Made by a program: the position numbers and the translations under genes
Shown: positions 24,109-30,804 of the stretch, in pieces
Layout: the number at the start of each line of letters is the position of its first letter
Numbering within the stretch: position 1 is the first letter of the stretch
DNA from: a virus
Length of the DNA: 40,267 nucleotides
Direction: 5' to 3' (one strand)
IMG/VR virus record: IMGVR_UViG_3300016457_001510
Span: 1-40,267 of that record
The notes under the pieces: generated by a model
Told to the model about the DNA's origin: nothing
Databases searched by the model: none
What the model saw: the letters and a program-made list of their open reading frames with translations, nothing else

Positions 24109-26118
24109 TCACCATTTTGTCGCGCTCCACCCCGTCGGCTTATTGCGCACCTTTCGGCGGCGTAACCGCGTGGCCTTTGACGCATCATCCGCAGCGGGTT
24201 CATTTGGTTCCACTGGCGCTTTTGCCGAAAGACGCCGGCGCAGACGAATGGGCTTTTGTGGTTCGATCACGTCTTTTTTCGCTTGGTCCCTCCTTTCTTC
24301 TTTTTCGGGTTCTGGATTCAGGCGATCTACAAGCCGTTTGAGGTTTGGGTTCATGATTTTTAAAGCGGCGAACGCATAGACGCGACAATCGAAAGCCTCA
24401 TTTCTGGCACGCGTTTGATGCCATTCGCGAACGGTAAAACCTCGATGAATTTTGGTCTGAAGTTTTTCCGCTGTCGCTTGCGCAAACCACTCTGGCTCAC
24501 GATCACTTGGGAAATGGCAATAACCTGGCCCTTCGCCAGTCAGACCAAAACGGCGTGCAACGACGACTTTTGCCTCGTCGACGCCGACCTGGAACAGATC
24601 GACAGGACGAGCGCCGCGCCCTGTGCGCTTGCGGCTCGGCGACGAGTTCACGACCGGACGGCCCCAGCCCGGCACGCCCTTGATCGCGAACAGCCGCCGC
24701 CCCTTGCGCTTCCTGACATATTCGTAAGCGGCCTGCGTCGCGCCGCCGGTGCCACCGGTGTCGAGGCATGCCGACGAGATCGCCAGCTGCGCGCCGCTTT
24801 CGTGCAGAAATGTCCCATCAAGATACATGTCGAGATCATCCCAGACATCGGGCCGCATAATGTCGCCCCATAAAACCTTGTATTCAACAGACCAGCTTTC
24901 CTCGCCAAGCCCCCAGCCGACCACCTCAACCTCTAATCGATCTGGCTGCATGTCGATCCCCGCGGTTAGGTATGCTGCCCCCTGCGGGACCGGAGCGCGG
25001 TATTCTTCTGCCCGAGACATAAGATCCCCACTGTCGACCTGCTCGCCATCCTCCTCCCACGTCTCAGCAAGAGATACGTTGACGAATGTCTGCAGATCGC
25101 CCGCAGCTTTCTTGTCGAGGAATGATTGCACAATTTTTCGAAGCGACCGAAAGCATGAATAAAGCTCATTAATGTGAAAAGAAGCATGGCCGCGAAATGG
25201 TTTGCTGGCCTTCCATCCTGCACCCAGACGCTCGGCGTTTCGTATTGCCGCGACCCGCTCGCCGTCATTCCAGAGCGTGCCGCATTCCTCTTCCTCGCAC
25301 ATATAGGACGCAGTTTCCGGCAGGTGATTGCCCTCGCCGTCCTTATCCCATTTCACGCCCGACCATTTCAAAGTTTGCTCGTGGCCACAGTGTGGACACC
25401 TCACATGAAAACGACGCTGGTCTCCCTGTTCGTATGCGCTTTCGATCCAGCTTGCGCCCTTAATCGACGGCGTCGAAATCTCGATCAGCTGGGATTGCCC
25501 CTCAAACGTCGCGGCGCGTTGCCACAACAGCCCAACCGGATGCCCTTCATTTGTCCGATCATATCCGTCTGTCTCATCGCAAACGATAAACGGCGCCGAT
25601 CTACCGCGCATTGTTTTCGGAGATCCAGACCATGAGAACATGATAAATCCGCCAGGGTATGATTTCATTTTCTGGTTATTCACACCCTGACGCCCGCGCG
25701 GCTTTGCGATCAGGCCAGACAGTTTTTCATTTGCCTCAATCAAAGGGTTGAATTTTGTTTCAAGCCAAGTTTCCAAGTCGCCCTGGCTCGGCTGCATCAT
25801 CATTTGCGAGGTCGGATTATGCTCGATCCTGTACGCCTGCGCACATAGCGCCAGTGTAGTTTTTCCAACCTGCGCACCCCACATGAGGGTTATACGATCA
25901 CAGTCAGGATCAATAGTAAGGTCCAGGGGTTCACGCTGATATGGTGCGTTATCAAATCTGATTACGCCAGGTACCGCATTGCCAGCCGGAATTTTCACAC
26001 CGCCGGACTCGGCCCATTCTGTAGGCTTTAGATCAGGCGGCGGCGAAAGCAATTTGAGCGCCCGGCGCATCGCCGCACAGACGCCCTTTGCATTACCGAA
26101 ACCATCAATCGGCACCAT
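24109..26118 (-). CDS. Terminase large subunit (lambda GpA family)
   Basis: ATP-driven packaging motor and endonuclease that cuts concatemers. It is 669 aa (lambda A 641). Walker A is GAQVGKTT at residues 81-88, preceded by RITLMW; Walker B is FIVCDETDGY with Asp181-Glu182. A zinc-ribbon-like region (CPHCGHEQTLKWSG, then CEEEECG) lies near 235-276, and the nuclease half includes YLTAGIDMQPDRLEVEVVGW and VREWHQTRARNEAFDCRVYA. A Lys/Arg/Pro-rich tail of about 60 residues ends the protein and contains SAKAPVE, encoded by repeat copy 4. It overlaps the small subunit by 14 bp. The lambda-type pair implies cos packaging, but no cos site was recognised. Confidence 0.95.
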   Translation of the reverse strand: MVPIDGFGNAKGVCAAMRRALKLLSPPPDLKPTEWAESGGVKIPAGNAVPGVIRFDNAPYQREPLDLTIDPDCDRITLMWGAQVGKTTLALCAQAYRIEHNPTSQMMMQPSQGDLETWLETKFNPLIEANEKLSGLIAKPRGRQGVNNQKMKSYPGGFIMFSWSGSPKTMRGRSAPFIVCDETDGYDRTNEGHPVGLLWQRAATFEGQSQLIEISTPSIKGASWIESAYEQGDQRRFHVRCPHCGHEQTLKWSGVKWDKDGEGNHLPETASYMCEEEECGTLWNDGERVAAIRNAERLGAGWKASKPFRGHASFHINELYSCFRSLRKIVQSFLDKKAAGDLQTFVNVSLAETWEEDGEQVDSGDLMSRAEEYRAPVPQGAAYLTAGIDMQPDRLEVEVVGWGLGEESWSVEYKVLWGDIMRPDVWDDLDMYLDGTFLHESGAQLAISSACLDTGGTGGATQAAYEYVRKRKGRRLFAIKGVPGWGRPVVNSSPSRKRTGRGARPVDLFQVGVDEAKVVVARRFGLTGEGPGYCHFPSDREPEWFAQATAEKLQTKIHRGFTVREWHQTRARNEAFDCRVYAFAALKIMNPNLKRLVDRLNPEPEKEERRDQAKKDVIEPQKPIRLRRRLSAKAPVEPNEPAADDASKATRLRRRKVRNKPTGWSATKW
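24210..24227 (-). repeat. 18-bp dispersed motif, copy 4 (terminase tail)
   Basis: Minus strand CGGCAAAAGCGCCAGTGG inside the terminase C-terminal tail, coding A-K-A-P-V followed by E, 105 bp before the GTG of the next gene. It is in the same reading frame as copies 3 and 5. Confidence 0.85.
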
Positions 26119-26626
26119 CGTCGTCTAGATCCTCCGGCTCGATCAGCTCCGATTGAGAGAGGGTGTCGAGCGCCTGATCTAGTTCGGCCAATAAAACAGA
26201 CTTGAACCGCGCCTCATCAGTCTCCCCGATCAGCATTCTGGTGACACGGTTCGGAACGTTTCTGATCGATGTTTTCAGCTCTGCGAAAACCTGTGCTTGG
26301 GCTCGCTCGAATTGCTCGATCGGCGCAACCTCACCTTTGTCACGTGCCAGTGCTAGTTCAGCTTGTTCGGTCTGGGCTGCGAGCTTGCGGCGAAAAAGTT
26401 CCTTTTCGCTCACGCCTTCGATCCCAGAGGATTCCTCGCGAATTTTATCCTCACGCCATGACAAGACATCGGCAGTATTAAATTTCCATTTTTTCCCCCG
26501 CCCCCCGCGCTCTACTATTGGGCAGCCTGTGCGAACCCAATGGTCGACAGTCGTCAAAGCGACGCCGACAAACTCAGCGAGGCCAGTCCGTGAGACCTCT
26601 TGTCCCTTACCTTTTCTCCCCGCCAT
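26105..26626 (-). CDS. Terminase small subunit (lambda Nu1-like)
   Basis: DNA-recognition subunit of terminase. A 173-aa protein with a winged helix-turn-helix at residues about 12-50 (SRTGLAEFVGVALTTVDHWV then RTGCPIVERG, KWKFNTADVLSW), which is the Nu1 pattern. A charged helical region follows (KELFRRKLAAQTEQAELALA, then RDKGEVAPIEQFERAQ), as in Nu1 and related DNA packaging proteins. The acidic C-terminus (EPEDLDDDGAD) overlaps the start of the large subunit and probably contacts it. A TATATA box lies 20 bp upstream, so a packaging promoter is possible. Confidence 0.9.
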   Translation of the reverse strand: MAGRKGKGQEVSRTGLAEFVGVALTTVDHWVRTGCPIVERGGRGKKWKFNTADVLSWREDKIREESSGIEGVSEKELFRRKLAAQTEQAELALARDKGEVAPIEQFERAQAQVFAELKTSIRNVPNRVTRMLIGETDEARFKSVLLAELDQALDTLSQSELIEPEDLDDDGAD

Positions 26627-26645
26627 GTGTGCGCCTGTGCCTTCT

Positions 26646-26651
26646 TATATA
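26646..26651 (-). promoter_or_regulatory. Candidate -10 box upstream of terminase
   Basis: TATATA in an AT-rich gap between the Rz1 and Nu1 genes, 20 bp before the Nu1 start. The hexamer at 17-bp spacing upstream (CGAACA) is a poor -35, so if real the promoter would need an activator, as late phage promoters often do. Confidence 0.35.
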
Positions 26652-26705
26652 GTAACGTGCCCCAATTTGTTCGCTCTCGCACAAGTAATTAAATGCGGAG
26701 CCGTC

Positions 26706-26951
26706 CTACCCGTATGCCACCCCGCCTAAGAAGGACCCAACATAGGGGGGGTATGCGGGGCATATAGCATCGAATGTTTCAATAAAATCAGCGCCTTGAT
26801 GCTTGCTTTGTTCCGTGTCCTGCGTTGACCACGTCGGCAAGTCACGCCGCAACTCCGTACAGATTGTACGCTCAGTCACGGAGCCGCCCATGCTCGTGCA
26901 GCCGGTCATCAGGGCTACGATCATCAGATTTGGCACGATCACGCGCATCAT
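26706..26951 (-). CDS. Outer-membrane spanin subunit (Rz1-like lipoprotein)
   Basis: Lipoprotein that with Rz fuses inner and outer membranes at the end of lysis. From the ATG at 26951 it reads MMRVIVPNLMIVALMTGCTS: a short signal with a lipobox (LMTGC) and lipidated Cys18. The 81-aa precursor ends with a proline-containing segment (CPAYPPYVGS), as is usual for Rz1. Its first part is embedded, in another frame, within the 3' part of the Rz gene. Longer upstream in-frame starts exist but would bury the signal. Confidence 0.8.
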   Translation of the reverse strand: MMRVIVPNLMIVALMTGCTSMGGSVTERTICTELRRDLPTWSTQDTEQSKHQGADFIETFDAICPAYPPYVGSFLGGVAYG

Positions 26952-27147
26952 TCGCGTTATTTCGCACAACACTTGCCCGCCTACCGTCTCTTTGCTCATT
27001 TTTGCGCACCTCTTCATTCCGCCCAATCGTGCGCCCGCGCAAAAATGCACCGATCACGATCAAAGCCAGACCAGCAGCAGCAATGAGTACGCGACCGATC
27101 CAGCTTGATTTGATTGCTGACCAAATCAATGGACGCCCTCGGCCCAC
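26872..27147 (-). CDS. Inner-membrane spanin subunit (Rz-like)
   Basis: A 91-aa type II membrane protein: one N-terminal helix (IGRVLIAAAGLALIVIGAFL, residues 17-36) followed by a highly charged helical periplasmic domain (RTIGRNEEVRKNEQRDGRRA). This is the i-spanin layout. The GTG at 27147 is used here as the boundary; a TTG at 27129, overlapping the endolysin stop as TTGA and preceded by GAGGG, may be the true start and would remove six residues. The gene hosts the Rz1 start in a different frame, giving a partly embedded Rz/Rz1 pair. Confidence 0.78.
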   Translation of the reverse strand: MGRGRPLIWSAIKSSWIGRVLIAAAGLALIVIGAFLRGRTIGRNEEVRKNEQRDGRRASVVRNNANDARDRAKSDDRSPDDRLHEHGRLRD

Positions 27148-27932
27148 ATCTTGAGACGGTTGCGCATGATCCAGATGGCCAGCAATGCGACAGCCCCAGA
27201 AAACGTCAGAGCGATGATCTGCGCATTGCCATCAAGTGCGGCAATGGCAGACGCACCTGCAGCGGCTGCGGTACCAACCTGGGCCACAGATGCCTGTACC
27301 GCACCAGTGCGGGCGACACTCTTGGCCTCAGGCTCAATTGCCTTGCCTTGGGCAACAACCTTAGGTGGCTCTGCATCGCCGTCGACCGCGAGTTTTGCCG
27401 CGCGGTCGATCACACCGCGATCATATGCTTGAACGCCATCATCTGCGCCCATAACGCGAATTTTCCAACCATCACCAAAGTCCGACCAATGGCGCAGCCC
27501 GCGCAGGAATTTCATACGCCGGTCGCATAGGGCCACAATGACGTGGATATGATCCGCGGCCATTGCTGCCGCAATCGTTTTGGAACCCGCCACACCGTCG
27601 ACTTTCAGCCCTCCGAGAATGCGCTGTAAATCCTTGACTGCGCGAGACACGCCGGAATTAACGGCATAATCGCCGACGGCATAGTCGATGCCGCTTGGCA
27701 GTCGATCACATCCGGCGGCGTCGAGATAATTCTCTGCGATAATGGCCTCTGCAACGGTTTTAGAGATCCCGCGAACACTGCGCGTTTCTCGGCCCTTTTG
27801 GATCATATACGCATCATAGGTCGCTTGTGTGATCCCGCGATCAGTTGCTCCGCCTGGATCTTTTGGGTGATTTACAAAACCGCCCTCCGATAGCCCGACC
27901 CACGCTTGAATTTTTGGGTAATTGTTCCGCAT
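27126..27932 (-). CDS. Endolysin: GH108 N-acetylmuramidase with C-terminal membrane helices
   Basis: Peptidoglycan-cleaving lysis enzyme. Residues 1-85 are the GH108 (TtsA/ZliS) domain with the catalytic Glu16 in SEGGFVNHPKDPGGATDRGI. Residues about 86-165 match the peptidoglycan-binding partner domain (VNSGVSRAVKDLQRILGG). No N-terminal signal is seen. The C-terminal third is unusual: a Lys/Ala linker, then a weakly hydrophobic Ala-rich stretch (about 211-233) and a strong membrane helix (IIALTFSGAVALLAIWIMRN, 239-258) with a basic end. It may anchor the enzyme or supply a holin-like function; this layout is known in 'holin-associated muramidases'. It lies upstream of Rz/Rz1 in one lysis unit. 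Confidence 0.88.
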   Translation of the reverse strand: MRNNYPKIQAWVGLSEGGFVNHPKDPGGATDRGITQATYDAYMIQKGRETRSVRGISKTVAEAIIAENYLDAAGCDRLPSGIDYAVGDYAVNSGVSRAVKDLQRILGGLKVDGVAGSKTIAAAMAADHIHVIVALCDRRMKFLRGLRHWSDFGDGWKIRVMGADDGVQAYDRGVIDRAAKLAVDGDAEPPKVVAQGKAIEPEAKSVARTGAVQASVAQVGTAAAAGASAIAALDGNAQIIALTFSGAVALLAIWIMRNRLKMWAEGVH

Positions 27933-27945
27933 GATCTCGCCTCCG

Positions 27946-28233
27946 TTATTCCCGACCGCCCTGCGCCTCGATCCGTTCGAGGCGGCCCTTGATTTCAGTT
28001 AATGATTGCAAAATGAGCACGTTCGTTGCGTCTTGGCGCTGCGCCATTGTCTCGACAGCCCTCAATCGCGTGCGCTGCTCGATTATCTCAGACGACTGTG
28101 CTTCTTGGCCTTTTTCGACGGCAGAAATTCTACCGCTCGCCTCGGCCCAGAAAAAGGTTGCACCAACGATCATCGACACAATCGTGATCACGTTTCCCAG
28201 CGAAATTCGCCCATCAAAATTTGGTTTTGTCAT
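27946..28233 (-). CDS. One-helix membrane protein, candidate holin or lysis accessory
   Basis: A 95-aa protein from the ATG at 28233 (MTKPNFDGRISLG); a start seven codons earlier overlaps the Mor-like gene. It has one membrane helix (NVITIVSMIVGATFFWAEAS, about residues 14-33) and then a coiled coil rich in Glu/Gln/Arg (EKGQEAQSSEIIEQRTRLRA, then SLTEIKGRLERIEAQ). It lies directly before the endolysin, so a holin-like or lysis-timing role is likely, though similar short coiled-coil membrane proteins in phages have no proven role. No classical holin with two or three helices was found elsewhere. Confidence 0.6.
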   Translation of the reverse strand: MTKPNFDGRISLGNVITIVSMIVGATFFWAEASGRISAVEKGQEAQSSEIIEQRTRLRAVETMAQRQDATNVLILQSLTEIKGRLERIEAQGGRE

Positions 28234-28250
28234 GACCGCCCCGGCTTGTA

Positions 28251-28673
28251 TCACCTCGTATGGTTGTCATTCCCCGCTGGTTTTGCCACTGGCGCTTTTG
28301 CCGACGCAATTACGTGCCTGACAGTTCGACAGCTGATCCCCAAATCATGGGAAATTTCTGATGTCGTGCGCCCGGCGTCGTTCATTGTCATAATCGACTG
28401 ATTCCGAAATGCCCTCTCGATAAAGCTACAGCTTGAAGGCTGAAGAATTTCGCCACCAAAATAGCGGCATAGTCGGTATGCGCTATGCCAACCCAAAATC
28501 CTGACAAGTTGATGATCTGGTGAAAGACGCGCGGGAACATATATATTGACCCTCCATGATCGTCTCCCTGCGCCCTTGGCCGAGCCAATCAGTTTCAAAG
28601 CGCTTTCTCGACCGATCACATCGGCTATTTCTTGCACACTTTGCGGCAGCTTAATTTGATGAGCGACACTCAA
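28251..28673 (-). CDS. Mor-family transcriptional activator (Mu Mor/C-like)
   Basis: DNA-binding activator. Residues 8-75 give the Mor dimerisation domain (KLPQSVQEIADVIGRESALK, then VNIYVPARLSPDHQLVRILG and LCRYFGGEIL, the 'R.YVP..l...h.l....G...A..L...fGG' pattern). Residues about 84-124 form a helix-turn-helix (AFRNQSIMTMNDAGRTTSEI, then GISCRTVRHVIA). In Mu, Mor and C switch on middle and late promoters. Here it is the last gene of the early-left operon, directly before the lysis genes, fitting a late-gene activator. Its C-terminal tail SAKAPVA is encoded by repeat copy 5. It overlaps the methyltransferase gene by 4 bp. Confidence 0.8.
   Translation of the reverse strand: MSVAHQIKLPQSVQEIADVIGRESALKLIGSAKGAGRRSWRVNIYVPARLSPDHQLVRILGWHSAYRLCRYFGGEILQPSSCSFIERAFRNQSIMTMNDAGRTTSEISHDLGISCRTVRHVIASAKAPVAKPAGNDNHTR
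28286..28303 (-). repeat. 18-bp dispersed motif, copy 5 (end of Mor-like gene, before lysis genes)
   Basis: Minus strand CGGCAAAAGCGCCAGTGG within the Mor-like gene's 3' end, coding A-K-A-P-V. It is 52 bp before the lysis-accessory start. A degenerate second unit (GGCAAAACCAGCGG) follows directly. Confidence 0.85.
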
Positions 28674-29371
28674 ATCAAAACCTCCTGACGCGGATCATGG
28701 GCATCCTTGTAGAGCCTCTTGCGGACCCAGCCGCCGCCGCCCAGCGCGGGCCTATTCTTGTCCCAAATAAACCAGCTGTTGCGCTGTGGTGGCGCACCAA
28801 GACCCCGAAAGTCGATTTTCCAACAGCACAGATATTCGACGGATGGAGGATGTTCTGTAAGAAGGCGATCCATGCCATTGATCCGTGCGGCGGGCCAATC
28901 CGCATTTAACAGCAAAGCTGTATAGTCGATGCCCAGCGCAAATGTATGCCAAAGCCATCGACAATGCCCATCGCGTGCGCTGATCTCGCAATACGGCGGA
29001 TTTGAGAACTGAACTCTCGCCTTAGCCTTTGTACAATCAAAGAACGATTTGAGTTCTGTCCCTGGCCATCCTCGATCGACAACGTCATTGCCATATACCG
29101 TGAGTCCGAGCTGGGCCAAAACCTTTGCGATGTGCCCAGCGCCTACGGCAGTTTCCCAGACCTCAGAGCCATGCTTAAGGATGTGTGGCATCTCTTCGCG
29201 CAAAACAGACTCGGTTGCGCTGAGCGGTGTTGGGTCATAATCCAACGGATCGCGACCGGCCTTAGACTTTCTCTGCTCGCGCTCCATTCCTTGGATCATC
29301 AACTGGGCTGGATGGGGTTTTCTCCCTCCTCCACTGATTGCCTTAAACAGCGGCTTTACACTTGCGACCAT
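28670..29371 (-). CDS. Phage DNA adenine methyltransferase-like protein
   Basis: A 233-aa SAM-dependent methyltransferase of the phage N6-adenine type. After a basic N-terminus it has DYDPTPLSATESVLREEMPH (the usual 'YeTP..a...ll' opening), motif I WETAVGAGHIAKVL (residues 72-85), GNDVVDRGW (motif II) and the catalytic motif IV SNPPY at 123-127. The C-terminus has RNSWFIWDKNRPALGGGGWV, common in this family. Modification would protect phage DNA from host restriction or mark replication origins; the target sequence is unknown. Motif I has ETAVGAG in place of the more usual EPxxGxG, so activity is not guaranteed. It overlaps the Mor-like gene by 4 bp. Confidence 0.78.
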   Translation of the reverse strand: MVASVKPLFKAISGGGRKPHPAQLMIQGMEREQRKSKAGRDPLDYDPTPLSATESVLREEMPHILKHGSEVWETAVGAGHIAKVLAQLGLTVYGNDVVDRGWPGTELKSFFDCTKAKARVQFSNPPYCEISARDGHCRWLWHTFALGIDYTALLLNADWPAARINGMDRLLTEHPPSVEYLCCWKIDFRGLGAPPQRNSWFIWDKNRPALGGGGWVRKRLYKDAHDPRQEVLI

Positions 29372-29373
29372 TC

Positions 29374-29778
29374 TCAGACCTCCGTGATTTTGAAGCCTTG
29401 GGCCTCAGCTGCGGATTTCCGAACAACGTAGTCGCGAGTTTTCTTGCCTTTGGCATCCTCCCAGACGGTCAGGCCAGTCCTGTTGTCTGTATACCTGAAA
29501 TCGACCGTGAGCCGCATTGGGCGACCTGTCTCTGTCAACATGGGGCCGTCCTTGCCCTCTAGGATCAAAGGCACCTGCAGTTTGAGGTCTGAAATCGTCC
29601 CTGCGCGCTCTAAGAGTTTCAACTCCCCGTAGCGCTTTGCCTCATGGCCACTGTCAAAGATGATCCCGTCCACAACCGTTTTACGAGCGTTGTATTTGTT
29701 CTTGCTCGCACCCAGGGCACTCTTGCCCTGATCCAGAGAGGCGCGATAATCAGCTGCAGACATGCGCTCAGCCATCAC
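29374..29778 (-). CDS. DUF1064 family protein, PD-(D/E)XK nuclease-like
   Basis: A 134-aa protein with the DUF1064 pattern: [20 protein letters not shown] then [20 protein letters not shown] (residues 26-66), LKLQVPLIL, and the motif strand [20 protein letters not shown] followed by [11 protein letters not shown]. The spaced Glu46, Asp92 and Glu106-Asp107-x-Lys109 suggest a PD-(D/E)XK (VRR-NUC-like) active site, so it may cut recombination or replication intermediates, taking the place of RusA. Family function is unproven experimentally as far as I know. It overlaps the GapR-fusion gene by 4 bp. Confidence 0.8.
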   Translation of the reverse strand: MMAERMSAADYRASLDQGKSALGASKNKYNARKTVVDGIIFDSGHEAKRYGELKLLERAGTISDLKLQVPLILEGKDGPMLTETGRPMRLTVDFRYTDNRTGLTVWEDAKGKKTRDYVVRKSAAEAQGFKITEV

Positions 29779-30524
29779 GACATCCCCAGCGCTTCTTTGT
29801 ACATGTCGAGGATGGCTTCTTCTTCGGCGATCTCATCAGAGGATTTTTTACGAAGCGCGATGATTTTGCGCATCACCTTGGTGTCGTAGCCGCGGCCCTT
29901 GGCCTCGGCCATCACCTCTTTTTGTTGATCGGCAATGTCCTTTTTCTCCATTTCAAGGCGCTCAAAGCGCTCGATGAATTGGCGCAGTTCTTCTGCAGTC
30001 ACGCGATAGGCACTGTCGTTGTGATCTCTAAAATCTGGATCGTGTTTCATTGGAGGGCGCCCCTTACGTGCCGCGGCCTCCATTTTGTTGCGCGAGGCGA
30101 TAGCGGCATTGTCGATTGGGTCTGCGGATTCCGGCGCATCCTTTCCCATGAAAGAATTCTCACCAAATCTAACATGAACACCGGGAGACATTTCAATATG
30201 GCTGGGATCAGCATCTTGGATGGGCTTCACAATTTCTTTGATCAATGCACACTGATCAACTGTGTTCCTGATCTCATCCCATCGTAGAGCAAGTGCCTCC
30301 CAATAGGCGTTTACAGTTGCCATTTCGGAAAGCCTCGGCTCAAGAGATGGGGCCGCCGTGAGAAGCATTTCACAGCGACCAAAATCACCATCATCCAAGG
30401 GATAATCCCCTCTTTGATTACCGTACCCGACGAGATGGGCAGCAATTGAATTTGCCGATGCACCACTTACCCCGGCACTGACCCACTGTTGAAATCCGTC
30501 TGGCCATCCATTTTGATCAAGCAT
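29775..30524 (-). CDS. GapR-like (DUF2312) DNA-binding domain fused to a phage replication-region domain
   Basis: A 249-aa protein from the ATG at 30524, chosen for AAAGGG eight bases upstream; an earlier ATG at 30545 lacks a ribosome site. The C-terminal 77 residues ([20 protein letters not shown], then [20 protein letters not shown] and [20 protein letters not shown]) are a full-length GapR domain, a coiled-coil protein that in Caulobacter binds overtwisted DNA and stimulates topoisomerases. Normal GapR is about 90 aa and stands alone. Residues 1-100 carry a phage domain ([20 protein letters not shown], then [14 protein letters not shown]), joined by a polar linker ending [12 protein letters not shown]. 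It lies downstream of the replication initiator, so it may manage torsion at phage forks (inference). Confidence 0.82.
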   Translation of the reverse strand: MLDQNGWPDGFQQWVSAGVSGASANSIAAHLVGYGNQRGDYPLDDGDFGRCEMLLTAAPSLEPRLSEMATVNAYWEALALRWDEIRNTVDQCALIKEIVKPIQDADPSHIEMSPGVHVRFGENSFMGKDAPESADPIDNAAIASRNKMEAAARKGRPPMKHDPDFRDHNDSAYRVTAEELRQFIERFERLEMEKKDIADQQKEVMAEAKGRGYDTKVMRKIIALRKKSSDEIAEEEAILDMYKEALGMS

Positions 30525-30804
30525 TTTTGCGCCCTTTATGTTCATGTTTTGGATTGAGTGCCTGCCCAGCGAATTTAAGCGCGCGGGCCACATCTGTTTC
30601 ACCCGAATTGGCGTTGAACATCTGGGCGCGGTATGCCCCCTCGATCTCTTCGATACTGTGAAATCGCTTCGCTATCGGGATTTGACCTGTGGGCCCGGTC
30701 CGGGTTGTGCGAACGACGCAATCACCAAGCTCACGATCGACAGTCACCACGACGTCGCCAAACTTCGTTCCGTGGCGATCAGGATCAGCATGCGGAGAGG
30801 TCAT
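30517..30804 (-). CDS. Hypothetical protein in replication operon
   Basis: A 95-aa soluble protein: a beta-rich start ([20 protein letters not shown] then [10 protein letters not shown]), a short helix region [20 protein letters not shown] and a basic C-terminus [11 protein letters not shown]. It overlaps the replication gene by 4 bp upstream and the GapR-fusion start by 8 bp downstream, so it is translated as part of the early-left operon. I do not recognise the family; the basic tail may touch nucleic acid. Confidence 0.65.
   Translation of the reverse strand: MTSPHADPDRHGTKFGDVVVTVDRELGDCVVRTTRTGPTGQIPIAKRFHSIEEIEGAYRAQMFNANSGETDVARALKFAGQALNPKHEHKGRKNA

Noticed and set aside
26752-26764. 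TATGC-GGG-GCATA dyad with a nearby G-run near the small terminase gene, as a cos site
   Set aside because: It falls in the proline-rich coding end of Rz1, whose CCC codons explain it, and resembles no known cos site.
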